Source of the DNA: Pseudomonas sp. FP198
Lineage (GTDB): Bacteria > Pseudomonadota > Gammaproteobacteria > Pseudomonadales > Pseudomonadaceae
DNA length: 64,000 bases
Assembly (NCBI RefSeq): GCF_030687895.1
Contig: NZ_CP117452.1
Span: forward strand, 3,117,501 to 3,181,500
Direction of reading: 5' to 3'
The notes below the pieces were generated by a model. The model was not told the DNA's origin. It saw nothing but the letters and a program-made list of their open reading frames with translations, and searched no databases. Below, piece by piece: positions 1 to 8,797 of the stretch; positions within the stretch are counted from its first letter, which is position 1; the number at the start of each line of letters is the position of its first letter. The translations under genes were made by a program, and so were the position numbers.

Positions 1-974
1 GCGTGTTGATCATTGGCCAGACCGGCACCGGCAAGGAGCTGGTCGCCCGCCACGTCCACAACCTCAGTGCTCGACGCGACAAGCCGTTCGTGGCGGTGAA
101 CTGCGGGGCGTTTTCCGAGACGCTGGTGGAGGCCGAATTATTCGGCCATGAAAAAGGCGCGTTCACCGGCGCCTTGACCGCCAAGGCCGGGTGGTTCGAA
201 GAAGCTGACGGCGGCACGCTGTTCCTCGATGAAATCGGTGACCTGCCATTGCCGATCCAGGTCAAGCTGCTGCGCGTTCTACAGGAGCGCGAAGTGGTCC
301 GCCTCGGCTCGCGCAAGCCGATCAGGATCAATGTGCGGGTATTGGCGGCCACCAATGTGCAGCTGGAAAAAGCCATCAACGCCGGGCACTTTCGCGAAGA
401 CCTGTATTACCGGCTGAATGTGGTCAGCCTGGTGCTCAAGCCCTTGCGTGAGCGTCCCGGCGACATCCTGCCGCTGATTCGCCATTTCATCGCCGAGTAC
501 AGCCGCAGGCTCGGTCATGGCGAGGTGACGCTGGACGCCCAGGCCCAGCGCAAACTGCTCGACTACTCGTGGCCGGGGAATATTCGCGAGCTGGAAAACG
601 TCATCCATCACACCTTGCTGATCTGCCGCAACAAGGTGATCGGCGTGCAGGATCTGCACCTGTCGAACTTTCGCATCGAGCGCCAGGACGCGCCCCAGGA
701 CAACACGCCGCAAACCACCGAGGCACTGCTGGAAAAAGCCTTCGAGCAACTGCTTGAGCAAGCGCATGGCGATGTCTATGAAAAAGTCGAAGCTGCCCTG
801 CTGCGCACCGCCTACCGCTACGCCAGTTGCAACCAGGTGCACACCGCAAGCCTGCTGGGCCTGAGCCGCAACGTCACCCGCAGCCTGCTGATCCGGATCG
901 GCGAGCTGGTGGTCAACAAACGGCGCCCGGCGCTGAGTACGCGGGATGGTCGGGTGGTCAATCTTTCAACCTGA
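1..974 (+). CDS. sfnR: Sigma-54-dependent activator, SfnR-like (5' end outside window)
   Basis: Bacterial enhancer-binding protein that remodels RNA polymerase-sigma54. The visible part starts at Walker A (GQTGTGKE), followed by the sigma54-contact loop GAFTGA at visible residues 52-57, Walker B ([11 protein letters not shown]), the AAA+ C-terminal segment with [11 protein letters not shown], and a Fis-type helix-turn-helix ([15 protein letters not shown]) near the C-terminus. The start and any N-terminal region lie before base 1. The SfnR name rests on context: the next operon encodes a dimethylsulfone monooxygenase with a good sigma54 promoter (8474-8489). The family call (NtrC-class activator) is certain; the identity as SfnR is inference. 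Confidence 0.75.
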   Translation, partial: VLIIGQTGTGKELVARHVHNLSARRDKPFVAVNCGAFSETLVEAELFGHEKGAFTGALTAKAGWFEEADGGTLFLDEIGDLPLPIQVKLLRVLQEREVVRLGSRKPIRINVRVLAATNVQLEKAINAGHFREDLYYRLNVVSLVLKPLRERPGDILPLIRHFIAEYSRRLGHGEVTLDAQAQRKLLDYSWPGNIRELENVIHHTLLICRNKVIGVQDLHLSNFRIERQDAPQDNTPQTTEALLEKAFEQLLEQAHGDVYEKVEAALLRTAYRYASCNQVHTASLLGLSRNVTRSLLIRIGELVVNKRRPALSTRDGRVVNLST

Positions 975-989
975 ACTCTCCTACCACCC

Positions 990-1121
990 GTGGTGAGGGA
1001 GCTTGCTCCCGCTGGGCTGCGAAGCAGCCCCGAACCTGTCGCTGCGGTGTATCAGGAACTCCCGACCCAGCTGCATTTGGGGCCGCTGCGCGCCCCAGCG
1101 GGAGCAAGCTCCCTCGCCACG
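990..1121. repeat. REP pair (REPIN), GTGGCGAGGGAGC family
   Basis: Two inverted copies of a short palindrome with core GAGGGAGCTTGCTCCCGCTGGG, shown here as GAGGGAGCTTGCTCCCGC near 994 and its reverse complement ending at 1121, flank about 70 bp. The same unit recurs at 12877, 13590, 26209, 36099, 45199 and 45376. It lies between the convergent ends of the activator gene and the transporter operon. Confidence 0.85.
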
Positions 1122-1147
1122 GGGTTCGCTGTGTGTTCGAGCGTCGA

Positions 1148-1903
1148 TTACCCTGCCCGTGCGCCCAGGTAGAAATCCTCAAGGTCGCCGCGCGCCGCCA
1201 GTTGCTCGGCGCTGCCCTCGCTGACCACACGCCCGCTTTCCAGCACATAACCGTAATGGGCGTAACGCAGGGCGAGGTTGATGTTCTGCTCGGCTATCAG
1301 AAAACTGCTGCCCTCGAGCTGGTTGAGCTGGTGGATGATCTCGAAGATTTCCTCGACGATCTGCGGCGCCAGGCCCATCGATGGTTCGTCCAGCAGCACC
1401 AATCGCGGCCGGGCCATGAGCGCGCGCCCGATCGCGATCATCTGTTGTTCGCCACCCGAGGTGTAGCCGGCCAGCGTCTTGCGGCGCAACTTCAAGCGAG
1501 GGAAGTGGCCGTACACCGACTCCAGGTCAGCCAGCAGCTGGCGGCGCGGAACCTGACGGGCCAGGGCACCGGTCAGCAGGTTTTCCTCCACGCTCAACTG
1601 AGCGAAACAATGCCGGCCCTCCAGCACCTGCACCAAGCCATCGCGCGCCAGCAAATGTGGCGCGCTGCGCGTCACGTCCTGCCCTTGGTAGACAATGCGT
1701 CCCCGGACCACTTCGCCTCGCTCGGCGCGCACCAGGTTCGACGCGGCCTTCAGCGTGGTGCTCTTGCCCGCGCCGTTGGCCCCCAGCAGCACCACAATCT
1801 GTCCTTTCGCCACGCTCAGCGACACGTCGCGAACCGCCAGGATGGTGTGGTCATACAGCACCTCGATGCCGTCAATCTGCAGGATGGGCACATCTGTCGT
1901 CAT
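1148..1903 (-). CDS. Branched-chain-amino-acid-type ABC transporter ATPase (LivF-like)
   Basis: Second cytoplasmic ATPase of a Liv/HAAT-type importer, 251 residues. It has Walker A (GANGAGKST), signature-region residues YTSGGEQQM and Walker B (LVLLDEPSMGLAP); the last is typical of LivF rather than LivG. The ATG at 1903 follows a GA-rich stretch. An in-frame ATG at 1957, just after the stop of the solute-binding gene, would add 18 residues with an odd Arg-rich N-terminus, so the shorter form is preferred. It is the last gene of the operon that begins with sfnG. Transported substrate is unknown; the operon suggests an organosulfur compound. Confidence 0.85.
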   Translation of the reverse strand: MTTDVPILQIDGIEVLYDHTILAVRDVSLSVAKGQIVVLLGANGAGKSTTLKAASNLVRAERGEVVRGRIVYQGQDVTRSAPHLLARDGLVQVLEGRHCFAQLSVEENLLTGALARQVPRRQLLADLESVYGHFPRLKLRRKTLAGYTSGGEQQMIAIGRALMARPRLVLLDEPSMGLAPQIVEEIFEIIHQLNQLEGSSFLIAEQNINLALRYAHYGYVLESGRVVSEGSAEQLAARGDLEDFYLGARAG

Positions 1904-1960
1904 GCTGTCTCGCCTTCTCGCAAAAGCGACCGGACGCGGGCGCCAGGTCGCGGCCATGGT

Positions 1961-3286
1961 TCAAGATTCCTTGCTGCAATCGCGCGGCGTGATGCCTTTT
2001 TCCTTGGCGTATTGCTGCGAAGACGCTTCGATGATCGGCCGCAGCAACGCGCGGTCGGCCTGCACCCAGTCACTGATCAGCTTCCACTGCGTGCCGTCCC
2101 ACTGCTGAAAGCGCACCGCGCCGCCGCCTTCGTGGTCCGAGCAGGACAATTGCAACGGCTGCACCAACCCCAGCGCCCCCAGCTCCTTGAGACGTGCATC
2201 ATCAAGCTTGAGATTCTCGAAGCCCCAGCGCACCTGCTCGCCGGTCAACGGTTGCTGGCCGAACTTCTGCTGGGCAATGCGCAGCGCCTCGACGTTGAGG
2301 ATGCCGTTGACCACGCCGAGGTTGTAATACACCGTGCCGAAACGCTTGGGGTCCGCCAAGTCGCCATGGCCGGCGTCGACCACGTCCTTCTTGATGCCTT
2401 GCAGCACCGGGAAACCGGTGCCCGACGGGTGCGTGGTGATCGCGATGAAACCCTTGGCCGCCGCACCGGCCGGCGCGGCGTCATCCTCGGAATTGCTCCA
2501 GATGTTGCCGATGATGTGATCGGCCGGGAACCCGACTTTCTGCGCGGTTTTCAGCGCCACCGGGTTCATCACGCCCCAGCCGCGCAGGATCACCCAATCG
2601 GGCTTTTCCCGACGGATATTCAACCACTGCGACTGTTGCTCGTTGCCCGGATGCGGCACTTCGAGCAAGGTCAGCGCAAAACCGTATTTATCCGCCAGGG
2701 TCTGCAACACCTCGTTGGTTTCCTTGCCGTACGGCGAGCCGTGATACAGGGTGACGATCTTCAGGCCCTTGAGCTTGTCCAGGCCACCGGCGCGCTGGCC
2801 GATGTAGTTGATGATCGCCGACACCTCGGAGTACGGGTTCAATTGCAGCGGGAAGACATAGGGAAAGACGCTGCCATCGGTGGAGTCGGTGCGGCCGTGG
2901 TTGATCGTGATAAGCGGCAGCTTGTCGGCCGTGGAGCGTTCCAGCGTGGCGTAGGCGATGCCCACTGACAGCGGGTTGGTCGCAGCTGCCGGCGCGCCAT
3001 TCAAACCTTTCTTCAGGCGCTCGTAGCACTCGACGCCCTTCTCTACCACGTACTCGGTTTCGCATTCGCTCCAGGTCAGCTTCACGCCGTTCACGCCGCC
3101 GTTGGCGTTGACGTACTTGAGGTAGTCGATGAAGCCGCCAAAAAACCCCGTACCGCCGGCCGCATAGGGACCGACGCGATAGCTTTGCAGCGGGAAATAT
3201 TGCTCGTTGTCCGCCTGCACGGTGAACGCGGCGGCGGTGAGGCTCAGGGCCAGTGCGAGGGTGCTGGCGAATGATCGTTTGAACAT
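1961..3286 (-). CDS. Periplasmic substrate-binding protein of a Liv/HAAT-type ABC transporter
   Basis: A 441-residue periplasmic binding protein of the type I (Leu/Ile/Val-binding-like) fold. The N-terminus MFKRSFASTLALALSLTAAA is a Sec signal peptide, with cleavage likely after the following AFTVQA. The body shows the family's alternating Rossmann halves (for example GLKIVTLYHGSPYGKE, then KPDWVILRGWGVMNP). The start at 3286 is chosen because AAGGAAA sits correctly upstream; an upstream ATG at 3322 would bury the signal peptide. It lies between the LivM-like permease (48 bp upstream) and the LivF-like ATPase. The ligand cannot be read from sequence. Confidence 0.85.
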   Translation of the reverse strand: MFKRSFASTLALALSLTAAAFTVQADNEQYFPLQSYRVGPYAAGGTGFFGGFIDYLKYVNANGGVNGVKLTWSECETEYVVEKGVECYERLKKGLNGAPAAATNPLSVGIAYATLERSTADKLPLITINHGRTDSTDGSVFPYVFPLQLNPYSEVSAIINYIGQRAGGLDKLKGLKIVTLYHGSPYGKETNEVLQTLADKYGFALTLLEVPHPGNEQQSQWLNIRREKPDWVILRGWGVMNPVALKTAQKVGFPADHIIGNIWSNSEDDAAPAGAAAKGFIAITTHPSGTGFPVLQGIKKDVVDAGHGDLADPKRFGTVYYNLGVVNGILNVEALRIAQQKFGQQPLTGEQVRWGFENLKLDDARLKELGALGLVQPLQLSCSDHEGGGAVRFQQWDGTQWKLISDWVQADRALLRPIIEASSQQYAKEKGITPRDCSKES

Positions 3287-3334
3287 CGGATTTTCCTTGT
3301 TATGGAGCCATAAAGAAGTCAACGGTGGCGCTGT

Positions 3335-4402
3335 TCAGTAGCGCAGCGGCCACAGCCGCGCACGCTGGCGAAGGCGTTGCCAGAGGCGCGCAAGGCCCTC
3401 CGGTTCCTTGATCAGGAACAGGATGATCAGCGCGCCGAAAAACATCTTTTGCAGGTTTTCCACCTGGCCAGCATCGATCAGCCCGCCGGGCAGCAGCGAC
3501 ACCAGGTTGGAAAGCAGCACCGGAAACAGCACGATGAAGGCCGCCCCGAGGAAGTTGCCCAGCAGGCTGCCAAGCCCGCCGATAATGATGATGAACAGGA
3601 TCTGGAATGAGCGATTGAGATCGAAGCCATGGGGTTCGACGGTGCCCAGATAGGCGAAGGCCCAGAGCGCGCCGGCCACGCCGAGGTAAAAGCCGCTGAT
3701 GGCAAAGGCCAGCAACTTGGTTTTCGCCAGGGGAATGCCGATCACCGCCGCGGCCGTGTCCATGTCGCGCACGGCCATCCATTGGCGCCCCAATTCGCTG
3801 CGTACCAGGTTCTTGGCCAGCCAGAACAGCCCCACCACCACCGTCAGGGTCAGCAGATAGCGGCCGGCCGGCGCGTCCAGGTTCACACCAAAAATGTCCA
3901 GGCGCGGCGCGCTGATCACCCCCGACGCACTGTCGTTGGAAAACCAGCCGAAGCGGGTCAGCGCCCACGTCACAAAAAACTGCGCCGCCAGCGTCGAGAC
4001 CAGCAGATAGAAACCCTTGATGCGCAGGCTCGGCAGGCCGAACAGGAGCGACACCAGCGCCGCCGTCAGCCCGCCCAAGGCAATACTGAACAACAACGGC
4101 AAACCGCCGACACGCACTTCAAGGTTGTACGTGGCGAACGCCCCCGCGGCCATGAACGCCGCCGATCCCAGGGACAACTGCCCGGCGTAGCCGGTGAGCA
4201 GATTGAGTCCCAACCCGACCAGGGACAGCACCAGAAACGGAATCAATATCGCGCTGAGCCAGTAGTCATTGCCCAGCCACGGCACCACGACGAATGCAAC
4301 CAACAGCAGCGCCGCCAGCCCGTGGCGATCCTGGCGCAAGGCAAAGACCCGGCGGTCCTCGGCGTAACGTGTGTTGAACTGACCTGCTTCGCGATAAAAC
4401 AT
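3335..4402 (-). CDS. ABC transporter permease, LivM-like
   Basis: Inner-membrane permease of 355 residues with about ten hydrophobic segments (LAALLLVAFVVVPWLG, ILIPFLVLSLVGLGLNLLTG and others) and the family loop LLTGYAGQLSLGSAAFMAAGA. The C-terminal GGLGSLLGNFLGAAFIVL and FLIKEPEGLARLW are typical of LivM proteins. The start has GGAGAG seven bases upstream. It begins 9 bp after the LivH-like stop codon, so the two permeases are surely co-translated from one message and form the heterodimeric membrane channel. Confidence 0.85.
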   Translation of the reverse strand: MFYREAGQFNTRYAEDRRVFALRQDRHGLAALLLVAFVVVPWLGNDYWLSAILIPFLVLSLVGLGLNLLTGYAGQLSLGSAAFMAAGAFATYNLEVRVGGLPLLFSIALGGLTAALVSLLFGLPSLRIKGFYLLVSTLAAQFFVTWALTRFGWFSNDSASGVISAPRLDIFGVNLDAPAGRYLLTLTVVVGLFWLAKNLVRSELGRQWMAVRDMDTAAAVIGIPLAKTKLLAFAISGFYLGVAGALWAFAYLGTVEPHGFDLNRSFQILFIIIIGGLGSLLGNFLGAAFIVLFPVLLSNLVSLLPGGLIDAGQVENLQKMFFGALIILFLIKEPEGLARLWQRLRQRARLWPLRY

Positions 4403-4411
4403 GCTGCTCTC

Positions 4412-5293
4412 CTAGACCCGTTCGATGGCGCGTTCGCCAAACAGCCCTGCCGGACGCACCAGCAGGAACAGCAGCGCCAGCCCGTAGGGAAACCAGTTTT
4501 CGATACCGCTGCCGATGAAGGGCCCGAGGTACACCTCCGCCAGTTTTTCCGACGCACCGATGATCAGCCCGCCGACAATCGCCCCGCTGATCGAGGTGAA
4601 CCCGCCAATGATCAACACCGGCAAGGCCTTGAGCACCACCAGCGACAACGAGAACTGCACCCCCAGGCGAGCGCCCCAGAGCAGGCCGGCGACCAGCCCG
4701 ACGAATCCCGCCACCGTCCACACCACGATCCAGACCCGTTGCAAACGAATACCCACGGCCAGCGCCGCCAGCGGGTCATCGGCCACCGCCCGTAGCGCCA
4801 GCCCCAAGCGGGTCTTGTTGAACAGCCAGGACAGCAGCGCCACCAGTGACGCGGCGGTGAGCGCGGCGAAAATGTCGAACTGCGACAGCAGCATTCCACC
4901 CAGTTGCAGCGGTTCATCACTGATGCCCAAGTCCAGGCCGTGCACCTGGGCACCCCACAGCGCCTGGGCAAAACCTTCGATGACATAGGAAAGCCCGAGG
5001 GTGGCCATGAACAGCGTGATCGGCGATCGATTGACCAACGGGCGCAACACCACACGCTCCACTGCCACGGCGATCAGCAGCATGGCCGCCAGGCTGATGA
5101 GGAACGCCAGCCAGAACGGCACGCCGCGCTCCAGCAGGCTGACGAAGGTCAGCGCCGAGAACAGCACCATCGCGCCCTGGGCGAAGTTGAACACTCCGGA
5201 GGCCTTGTAGATCAGCACAAAACCGATGGCCACCAAGGCGTACATCACCCCGGCCAACAGCCCGCCAATCAATACTTCAAAGAAAAATTCCAT
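4412..5293 (-). CDS. ABC transporter permease, LivH-like
   Basis: Second permease, 293 residues and about eight membrane segments. The family signature VAIGFVLIYKASGVFNFAQG follows the first helix, and GGFTSISGAIVGGLIIG lies near the end. ATG at 5293 is preferred over 5356 because AGGAACC precedes it and because the longer form would place 21 charged residues before the first helix. The 66-bp gap to the LivG-like gene upstream is the largest within the operon and holds no clear terminator. Confidence 0.85.
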   Translation of the reverse strand: MEFFFEVLIGGLLAGVMYALVAIGFVLIYKASGVFNFAQGAMVLFSALTFVSLLERGVPFWLAFLISLAAMLLIAVAVERVVLRPLVNRSPITLFMATLGLSYVIEGFAQALWGAQVHGLDLGISDEPLQLGGMLLSQFDIFAALTAASLVALLSWLFNKTRLGLALRAVADDPLAALAVGIRLQRVWIVVWTVAGFVGLVAGLLWGARLGVQFSLSLVVLKALPVLIIGGFTSISGAIVGGLIIGASEKLAEVYLGPFIGSGIENWFPYGLALLFLLVRPAGLFGERAIERV

Positions 5294-5359
5294 AAGGTTC
5301 CTGTTTCGCGGGCGCAGCTTGCCGGCCCTTCCTGAGGGAAAGGCATCGAACTGCAAAAA

Positions 5360-6142
5360 TCAGTGTCGAGTACCGAGGTAAGCCGAAATGACCTCAGGAT
5401 TTTGCCGTACCACATCCGGGGCGCCGTCGCCGATCTTGCGACCGTAATCGAGCACCACCACGTGGTCGCTGATGTCCATGACCACGCCGATGTCATGCTC
5501 GATCAACACCACCGTGGTGCCCAGCTCACGGTTGATGTCGACAATTAATCGGCTCATCAGCTGTTTCTCCTCGGCGTTCATGCCCGCCATGGGCTCGTCG
5601 AGCAATAACAACCGCGGCTCCGCCGCCAGGGCGCGGGCCAGCTCCACGCGCTTCTGCAAACCGTAAGGCAAGGTGCCCACCCACGCATCGCGCCATGGCT
5701 GCAAATGCAAGAACTCGATGACCCGCTCGGCCGCTTCGCGCTGGCTGTCGTCCTCGCGACCGGCCCGCCCGATCCGCAACGCCTGTTCGATCCAGCTACT
5801 GCGACGCTTGAGGTTGCGCCCGGTGAGCACGTTGTCGAGCACGCTCATGCCCTTGAATAGCGCGATGTTCTGGAACGTCCGGGCGACGCCCCGCACCGCC
5901 ACGTCGTGGGCTCGCATGCCGCGGCGCTCGCGATTGTCGAAACGTATGCGCCCTTGCTGGGGTTGGTAGACCCCGCTGATGATGTTGAGCAACGAGCTCT
6001 TGCCGGCGCCGTTGGGGCCGATCAAGGCGCAGATCTCGCCGGCGGCAACGCTGAAGCTGATGTCGGTGATCGCTTTGACGCCTTTGAACGACAGCGAAAT
6101 ATTGTCCAGCTCCAGGAGCTGCGTGGCGGCCGTTCGGGTCAT
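5360..6142 (-). CDS. ABC transporter ATPase, LivG-like
   Basis: Cytoplasmic ATPase of 260 residues with Walker A (GPNGAGKSS), the LivG-type segment VARTFQNIALFKGMSVLDNV, signature-region GLQKRVELARAL and Walker B (LLLLDEPMAGM). The usual LSGGQ is weakly represented: TLPYGLQKRVELARALA replaces the canonical motif, as in many LivG relatives. The start codon overlaps the stop of the synthetase-like gene by four bases (ATGA), pointing to translational coupling. Confidence 0.85.
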   Translation of the reverse strand: MTRTAATQLLELDNISLSFKGVKAITDISFSVAAGEICALIGPNGAGKSSLLNIISGVYQPQQGRIRFDNRERRGMRAHDVAVRGVARTFQNIALFKGMSVLDNVLTGRNLKRRSSWIEQALRIGRAGREDDSQREAAERVIEFLHLQPWRDAWVGTLPYGLQKRVELARALAAEPRLLLLDEPMAGMNAEEKQLMSRLIVDINRELGTTVVLIEHDIGVVMDISDHVVVLDYGRKIGDGAPDVVRQNPEVISAYLGTRH

Positions 6143-7305
6143 GTGGTCGCCTCCTTCCAGGCGCGCTGTGATTGGCGTTCGTCCGGTTCATTGGCAGTGG
6201 ACACCAACGAAATCGTCGGCACCTCCCAATGGGCCGCACTCTCCCACTGGCGGACGTTGATACCCAAGGTGTCAAAAAATGCCTGGGTCTCAGGCTTTAG
6301 CGCATCGCCCACCAGTAACGGTGCGTGGATTCGTGAAAACCCAAGCACGTCGCGCAGAGGCCGGCGCACCAGCCAATGACCGATGAACCTTCGCAACGGC
6401 CCCGGACGTGCCGCCAGGGCCCAATCCACCAGGCTGCGTGCCCCATCGCCCGGTGCCGGCAGGCGCTCCAGCACATAGCCGTGCAGACGCTCGTAGGTTT
6501 CCGGGGTGCCGGCCACCAGCGTCGGGCCCAACTCACGTCGGTCGCGGTCACGGGTCGCCAGGTTTTCCGGGAAGTTCAAGCGGAAACCGGCGATCAGCCA
6601 GGGCGCGAGCAGATACCGCGCCTGGTCGCCCGAGGCGAAACCGCGCGCCGCCAATGCTTCCTCCTGCCGTCGCAGTCCTTCGCGCTGTACCAGTTGCTGC
6701 CCGTGTTGCAACAGCTCGGCGTGGCTGATGCGTTGTTGCTCGATGGCTTGTGGCCCCCGGCGATAGAAAACGAACGCCGTTTGCTGCGCATGTGCCAGCG
6801 GGACGCGTTCATCGAACGCCTTCGCCTCGATCAACGTGGCGTAATCCAGCGCCTGATCAAACGCGACCGAGCCTGACAGTCCGCGCTTGTCCAGATAGAT
6901 CACCACGCGGGGGGCCACCTGCGCCGCGCCTAGACGCGACAATTCTTCGTACCCCTCGGCCAGGACAAAATCCGGCTGCAATTCACCGAGCAGTTCGACC
7001 TGCCCCGCGACTCCGTCCAACGGATCGAACAGGCTCGCCGCACCACCCAGCCATTGCGCCGCCAGCGCCGCCACGATCGCCTGTGGTGTCGGGCGACTGA
7101 TGATCGTCAGGGTCGCGCCCACCGAGAATCCCCGAGCTTGCAGGGCACTCGCCAGGCGCTGCACCTCATCGGCCAGCTGCCGCCAGGTCCGCACCTGCCA
7201 GACACCCAGGTGCTTGTGGCGCAGGGCGACGTCCGTACCGTGCCCCAGCGCCTGTCGATGCAGCCAATGGGGCAACGTGTCGCAGGTTTCAGTGAGCGTG
7301 CCCAT
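6139..7305 (-). CDS. Degenerate AMP-dependent acyl-CoA-synthetase-like protein (probable pseudoenzyme)
   Basis: Shows the fold of long-chain acyl-CoA synthetases often encoded beside Liv-type transporters: LGVWQVRTWRQLADEVQRLA, GFRLNFPENLATRD, RRELGPTLVAGTPETYERL and GDALKPETQAFFDTLGINV all align with that family from memory. The ATP-binding loop that should read YTSGTTGxPKG is instead VFYRRGPQAIEQQRISHAEL, keeping only the trailing SH. The Y-G-x-T-E adenylate motif is replaced by RQWESAAHW, and the protein stops at 388 residues without the C-terminal subdomain carrying the catalytic Lys (family usually about 600). Start 7305 has GGGGAGG upstream. Located 13 bp after sfnG and overlapping livG. 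Either a decaying gene kept in frame or a repurposed non-catalytic protein. Confidence 0.7.
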   Translation of the reverse strand: MGTLTETCDTLPHWLHRQALGHGTDVALRHKHLGVWQVRTWRQLADEVQRLASALQARGFSVGATLTIISRPTPQAIVAALAAQWLGGAASLFDPLDGVAGQVELLGELQPDFVLAEGYEELSRLGAAQVAPRVVIYLDKRGLSGSVAFDQALDYATLIEAKAFDERVPLAHAQQTAFVFYRRGPQAIEQQRISHAELLQHGQQLVQREGLRRQEEALAARGFASGDQARYLLAPWLIAGFRLNFPENLATRDRDRRELGPTLVAGTPETYERLHGYVLERLPAPGDGARSLVDWALAARPGPLRRFIGHWLVRRPLRDVLGFSRIHAPLLVGDALKPETQAFFDTLGINVRQWESAAHWEVPTISLVSTANEPDERQSQRAWKEATT

Positions 7306-7318
7306 GCTGCCTCCCCGC

Positions 7319-8416
7319 CTAAGCGACCGCCGCTGTCTTGATCGTAACTTTTCCTTGCTCCAGCTCACGCACCAGCGGCAGGACCCGCTTACCGAAATAG
7401 TCGACTTCCTCCTGGAAATGCAGGAACGCGGCCAGTACCAGGTCCACTCCCACTGCCTTTAAGGCGACGATGCGTTCGGCAATCTGCTGGGGCGTGCCGA
7501 TCAGGTTGGTCTTGAAACCGTCGTTGTATTGCACCAGGTCTTCGAAGCTGGACTTGGCCCAGTTACCCTCGCCTTCGGGGCTGGCCTTGCCGGCCTGTTT
7601 TGCCGCGTCGCCAAAAGCGTTGACGGCTTCCGGGTCGGCCTGGTCGATGATCTGGGCCAGCACCGCGCGGGCCTCCTCCTCGGTATCGCGGGCAATGATG
7701 AAGGCGTTCACGCCGACCTTGACCGTGTGGTTGTTGGCCGCCGCTTTGGTCCGCAGGTCATCGACCTGGGCCTTGACCCCTTCCACTGTGTTGCCGTTGG
7801 TGAAGTACCAGTCGGACACCCGCGCAGCCATGTCCCGCGCCGCCCGTGAGCTGCCGCCCTGGAAAATTTCCGGATGCTGCTGCAGCGGCTTGGGCTTGAG
7901 GGTGTAGTCGCGAAAGCGATAGAAATCACCGGCGAAGGTGTAGTTGTCGGTGGTCCAGATGCCCTTGAGCGTGGTGATGAATTCCTCGGAACGGCGATAG
8001 CGTTCGTCGTGCTCCAGCCAGGGCTCGCCGATGGAGGTGAACTCGCCCTTGAACCAGCCGGACACCACGTTGATCGCGACGCGGCCGCCGGTGAGCTGGT
8101 CGATGGTTGCGATCTGCTTGCCCAGCACCGAAGGCGTCCACGGCCCTGGCAAGACCGCCGCGATGACCTTCAGGCGCGTGGTGGCGGCCAGCAACGCGTG
8201 ACTGAACGCCACCGATTCGTGCTGGTATTCGGCGCCATAACCGGCGGTAAAACGGATCTGGGTCAGGGCATAGTCGAAGCCGGCATCCTCGGCGATCTGC
8301 GCCAGCTTGCGGTTGTAATCGATCCCCCAGTCGGTGCGCTGCGGGATCTTGCTGACCACCAGCCCGCCGCTGACGTTGGGTACCCAGTAGGCAAACTTGA
8401 TCGTGTCCTGGCTCAT
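7319..8416 (-). CDS. sfnG: FMNH2-dependent dimethylsulfone monooxygenase SfnG
   Basis: Flavin-dependent monooxygenase of the bacterial luciferase/SsuD superfamily, 365 residues. SfnG converts dimethylsulfone to methanesulfinate using FMNH2 from a separate reductase, releasing sulfur for growth under sulfate limitation. Recognised from its N-terminus FAYWVPNVSGGLVVSKIPQR and from luciferase-family stretches ATIDQLTGGRVAINVVSGWF and IFQGGSSRAARDMAARVSD. GGGAG precedes the start. First gene of a seven-gene operon, preceded by a sigma-54-type promoter. No FMN reductase is encoded in the window, so one must be supplied elsewhere. Confidence 0.9.
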   Translation of the reverse strand: MSQDTIKFAYWVPNVSGGLVVSKIPQRTDWGIDYNRKLAQIAEDAGFDYALTQIRFTAGYGAEYQHESVAFSHALLAATTRLKVIAAVLPGPWTPSVLGKQIATIDQLTGGRVAINVVSGWFKGEFTSIGEPWLEHDERYRRSEEFITTLKGIWTTDNYTFAGDFYRFRDYTLKPKPLQQHPEIFQGGSSRAARDMAARVSDWYFTNGNTVEGVKAQVDDLRTKAAANNHTVKVGVNAFIIARDTEEEARAVLAQIIDQADPEAVNAFGDAAKQAGKASPEGEGNWAKSSFEDLVQYNDGFKTNLIGTPQQIAERIVALKAVGVDLVLAAFLHFQEEVDYFGKRVLPLVRELEQGKVTIKTAAVA

Positions 8417-8473
8417 TGCGTGTACTCCCGGCTCGTTGAGATATAGGCGTGGTCGCCTTTGTACAACGGCTAG

Positions 8474-8489
8474 AGCAGCAACCGTGCCA
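8474..8489 (-). promoter_or_regulatory. Sigma-54 promoter for the sfnG operon
   Basis: Reads TGGCACGGTTGCTGCT on the minus strand, matching TGGCACG-N4-TTGCW except for one T, with the obligatory GG and GC elements correctly spaced by ten bases. Transcription would start near 8462, about 45 bases before the sfnG start codon. It agrees with control by the sigma-54 activator encoded at the left edge. Confidence 0.75.
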
Positions 8490-8550
8490 CTTGTATTTTC
8501 CCTTTATTTTCAGCCAGTTAATTCGACTACTCAATTATGCGACTGTCGTG

Positions 8551-8566
8551 CGGCAGGCAAGCTGCT
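8551..8566 (+). promoter_or_regulatory. Possible sigma-54 promoter toward sfnB
   Basis: CGGCAGGCAAGCTGCT keeps GG and GC at the right spacing and matches most of the remaining consensus. A weaker alternative, TGGACTGTTGCCTGCC, lies at 8614-8629. Either would give a 170-220 base leader before sfnB; which, if any, is used cannot be decided from sequence. Confidence 0.4.
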
Positions 8567-8797
8567 GGATCGCTGTTGCACAGCCAACACCCGGCGTACT
8601 GCCGCGCAGAAGGTGGACTGTTGCCTGCCGAACAGTCGCCGGACAGATTGCCCGCGGGACGACAGCATTTATGCCGGGAAACCCGGCGTACGCCCGGTTT
8701 TCATTGGCTAGGAGCAGCGGCATGGAGCGTGCAATGGCTGTCGGCAACGGCAGGCCTTGGCCTTGCCCGCCCTCTTTTCCTCAGAAGGAACACCGCC

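Noticed and set aside
827..2968. 713-codon plus-strand frame
   Set aside because: It is antisense to livF and the binding-protein gene and consists of Arg/Gln/His-rich sequence typical of high-GC shadow frames.
8566..8590. TGGATCGC-TGTTGCA as sigma-54 promoter for sfnB
   Set aside because: GG-to-GC spacing is one base too short, and sigma-54 tolerates no change there.
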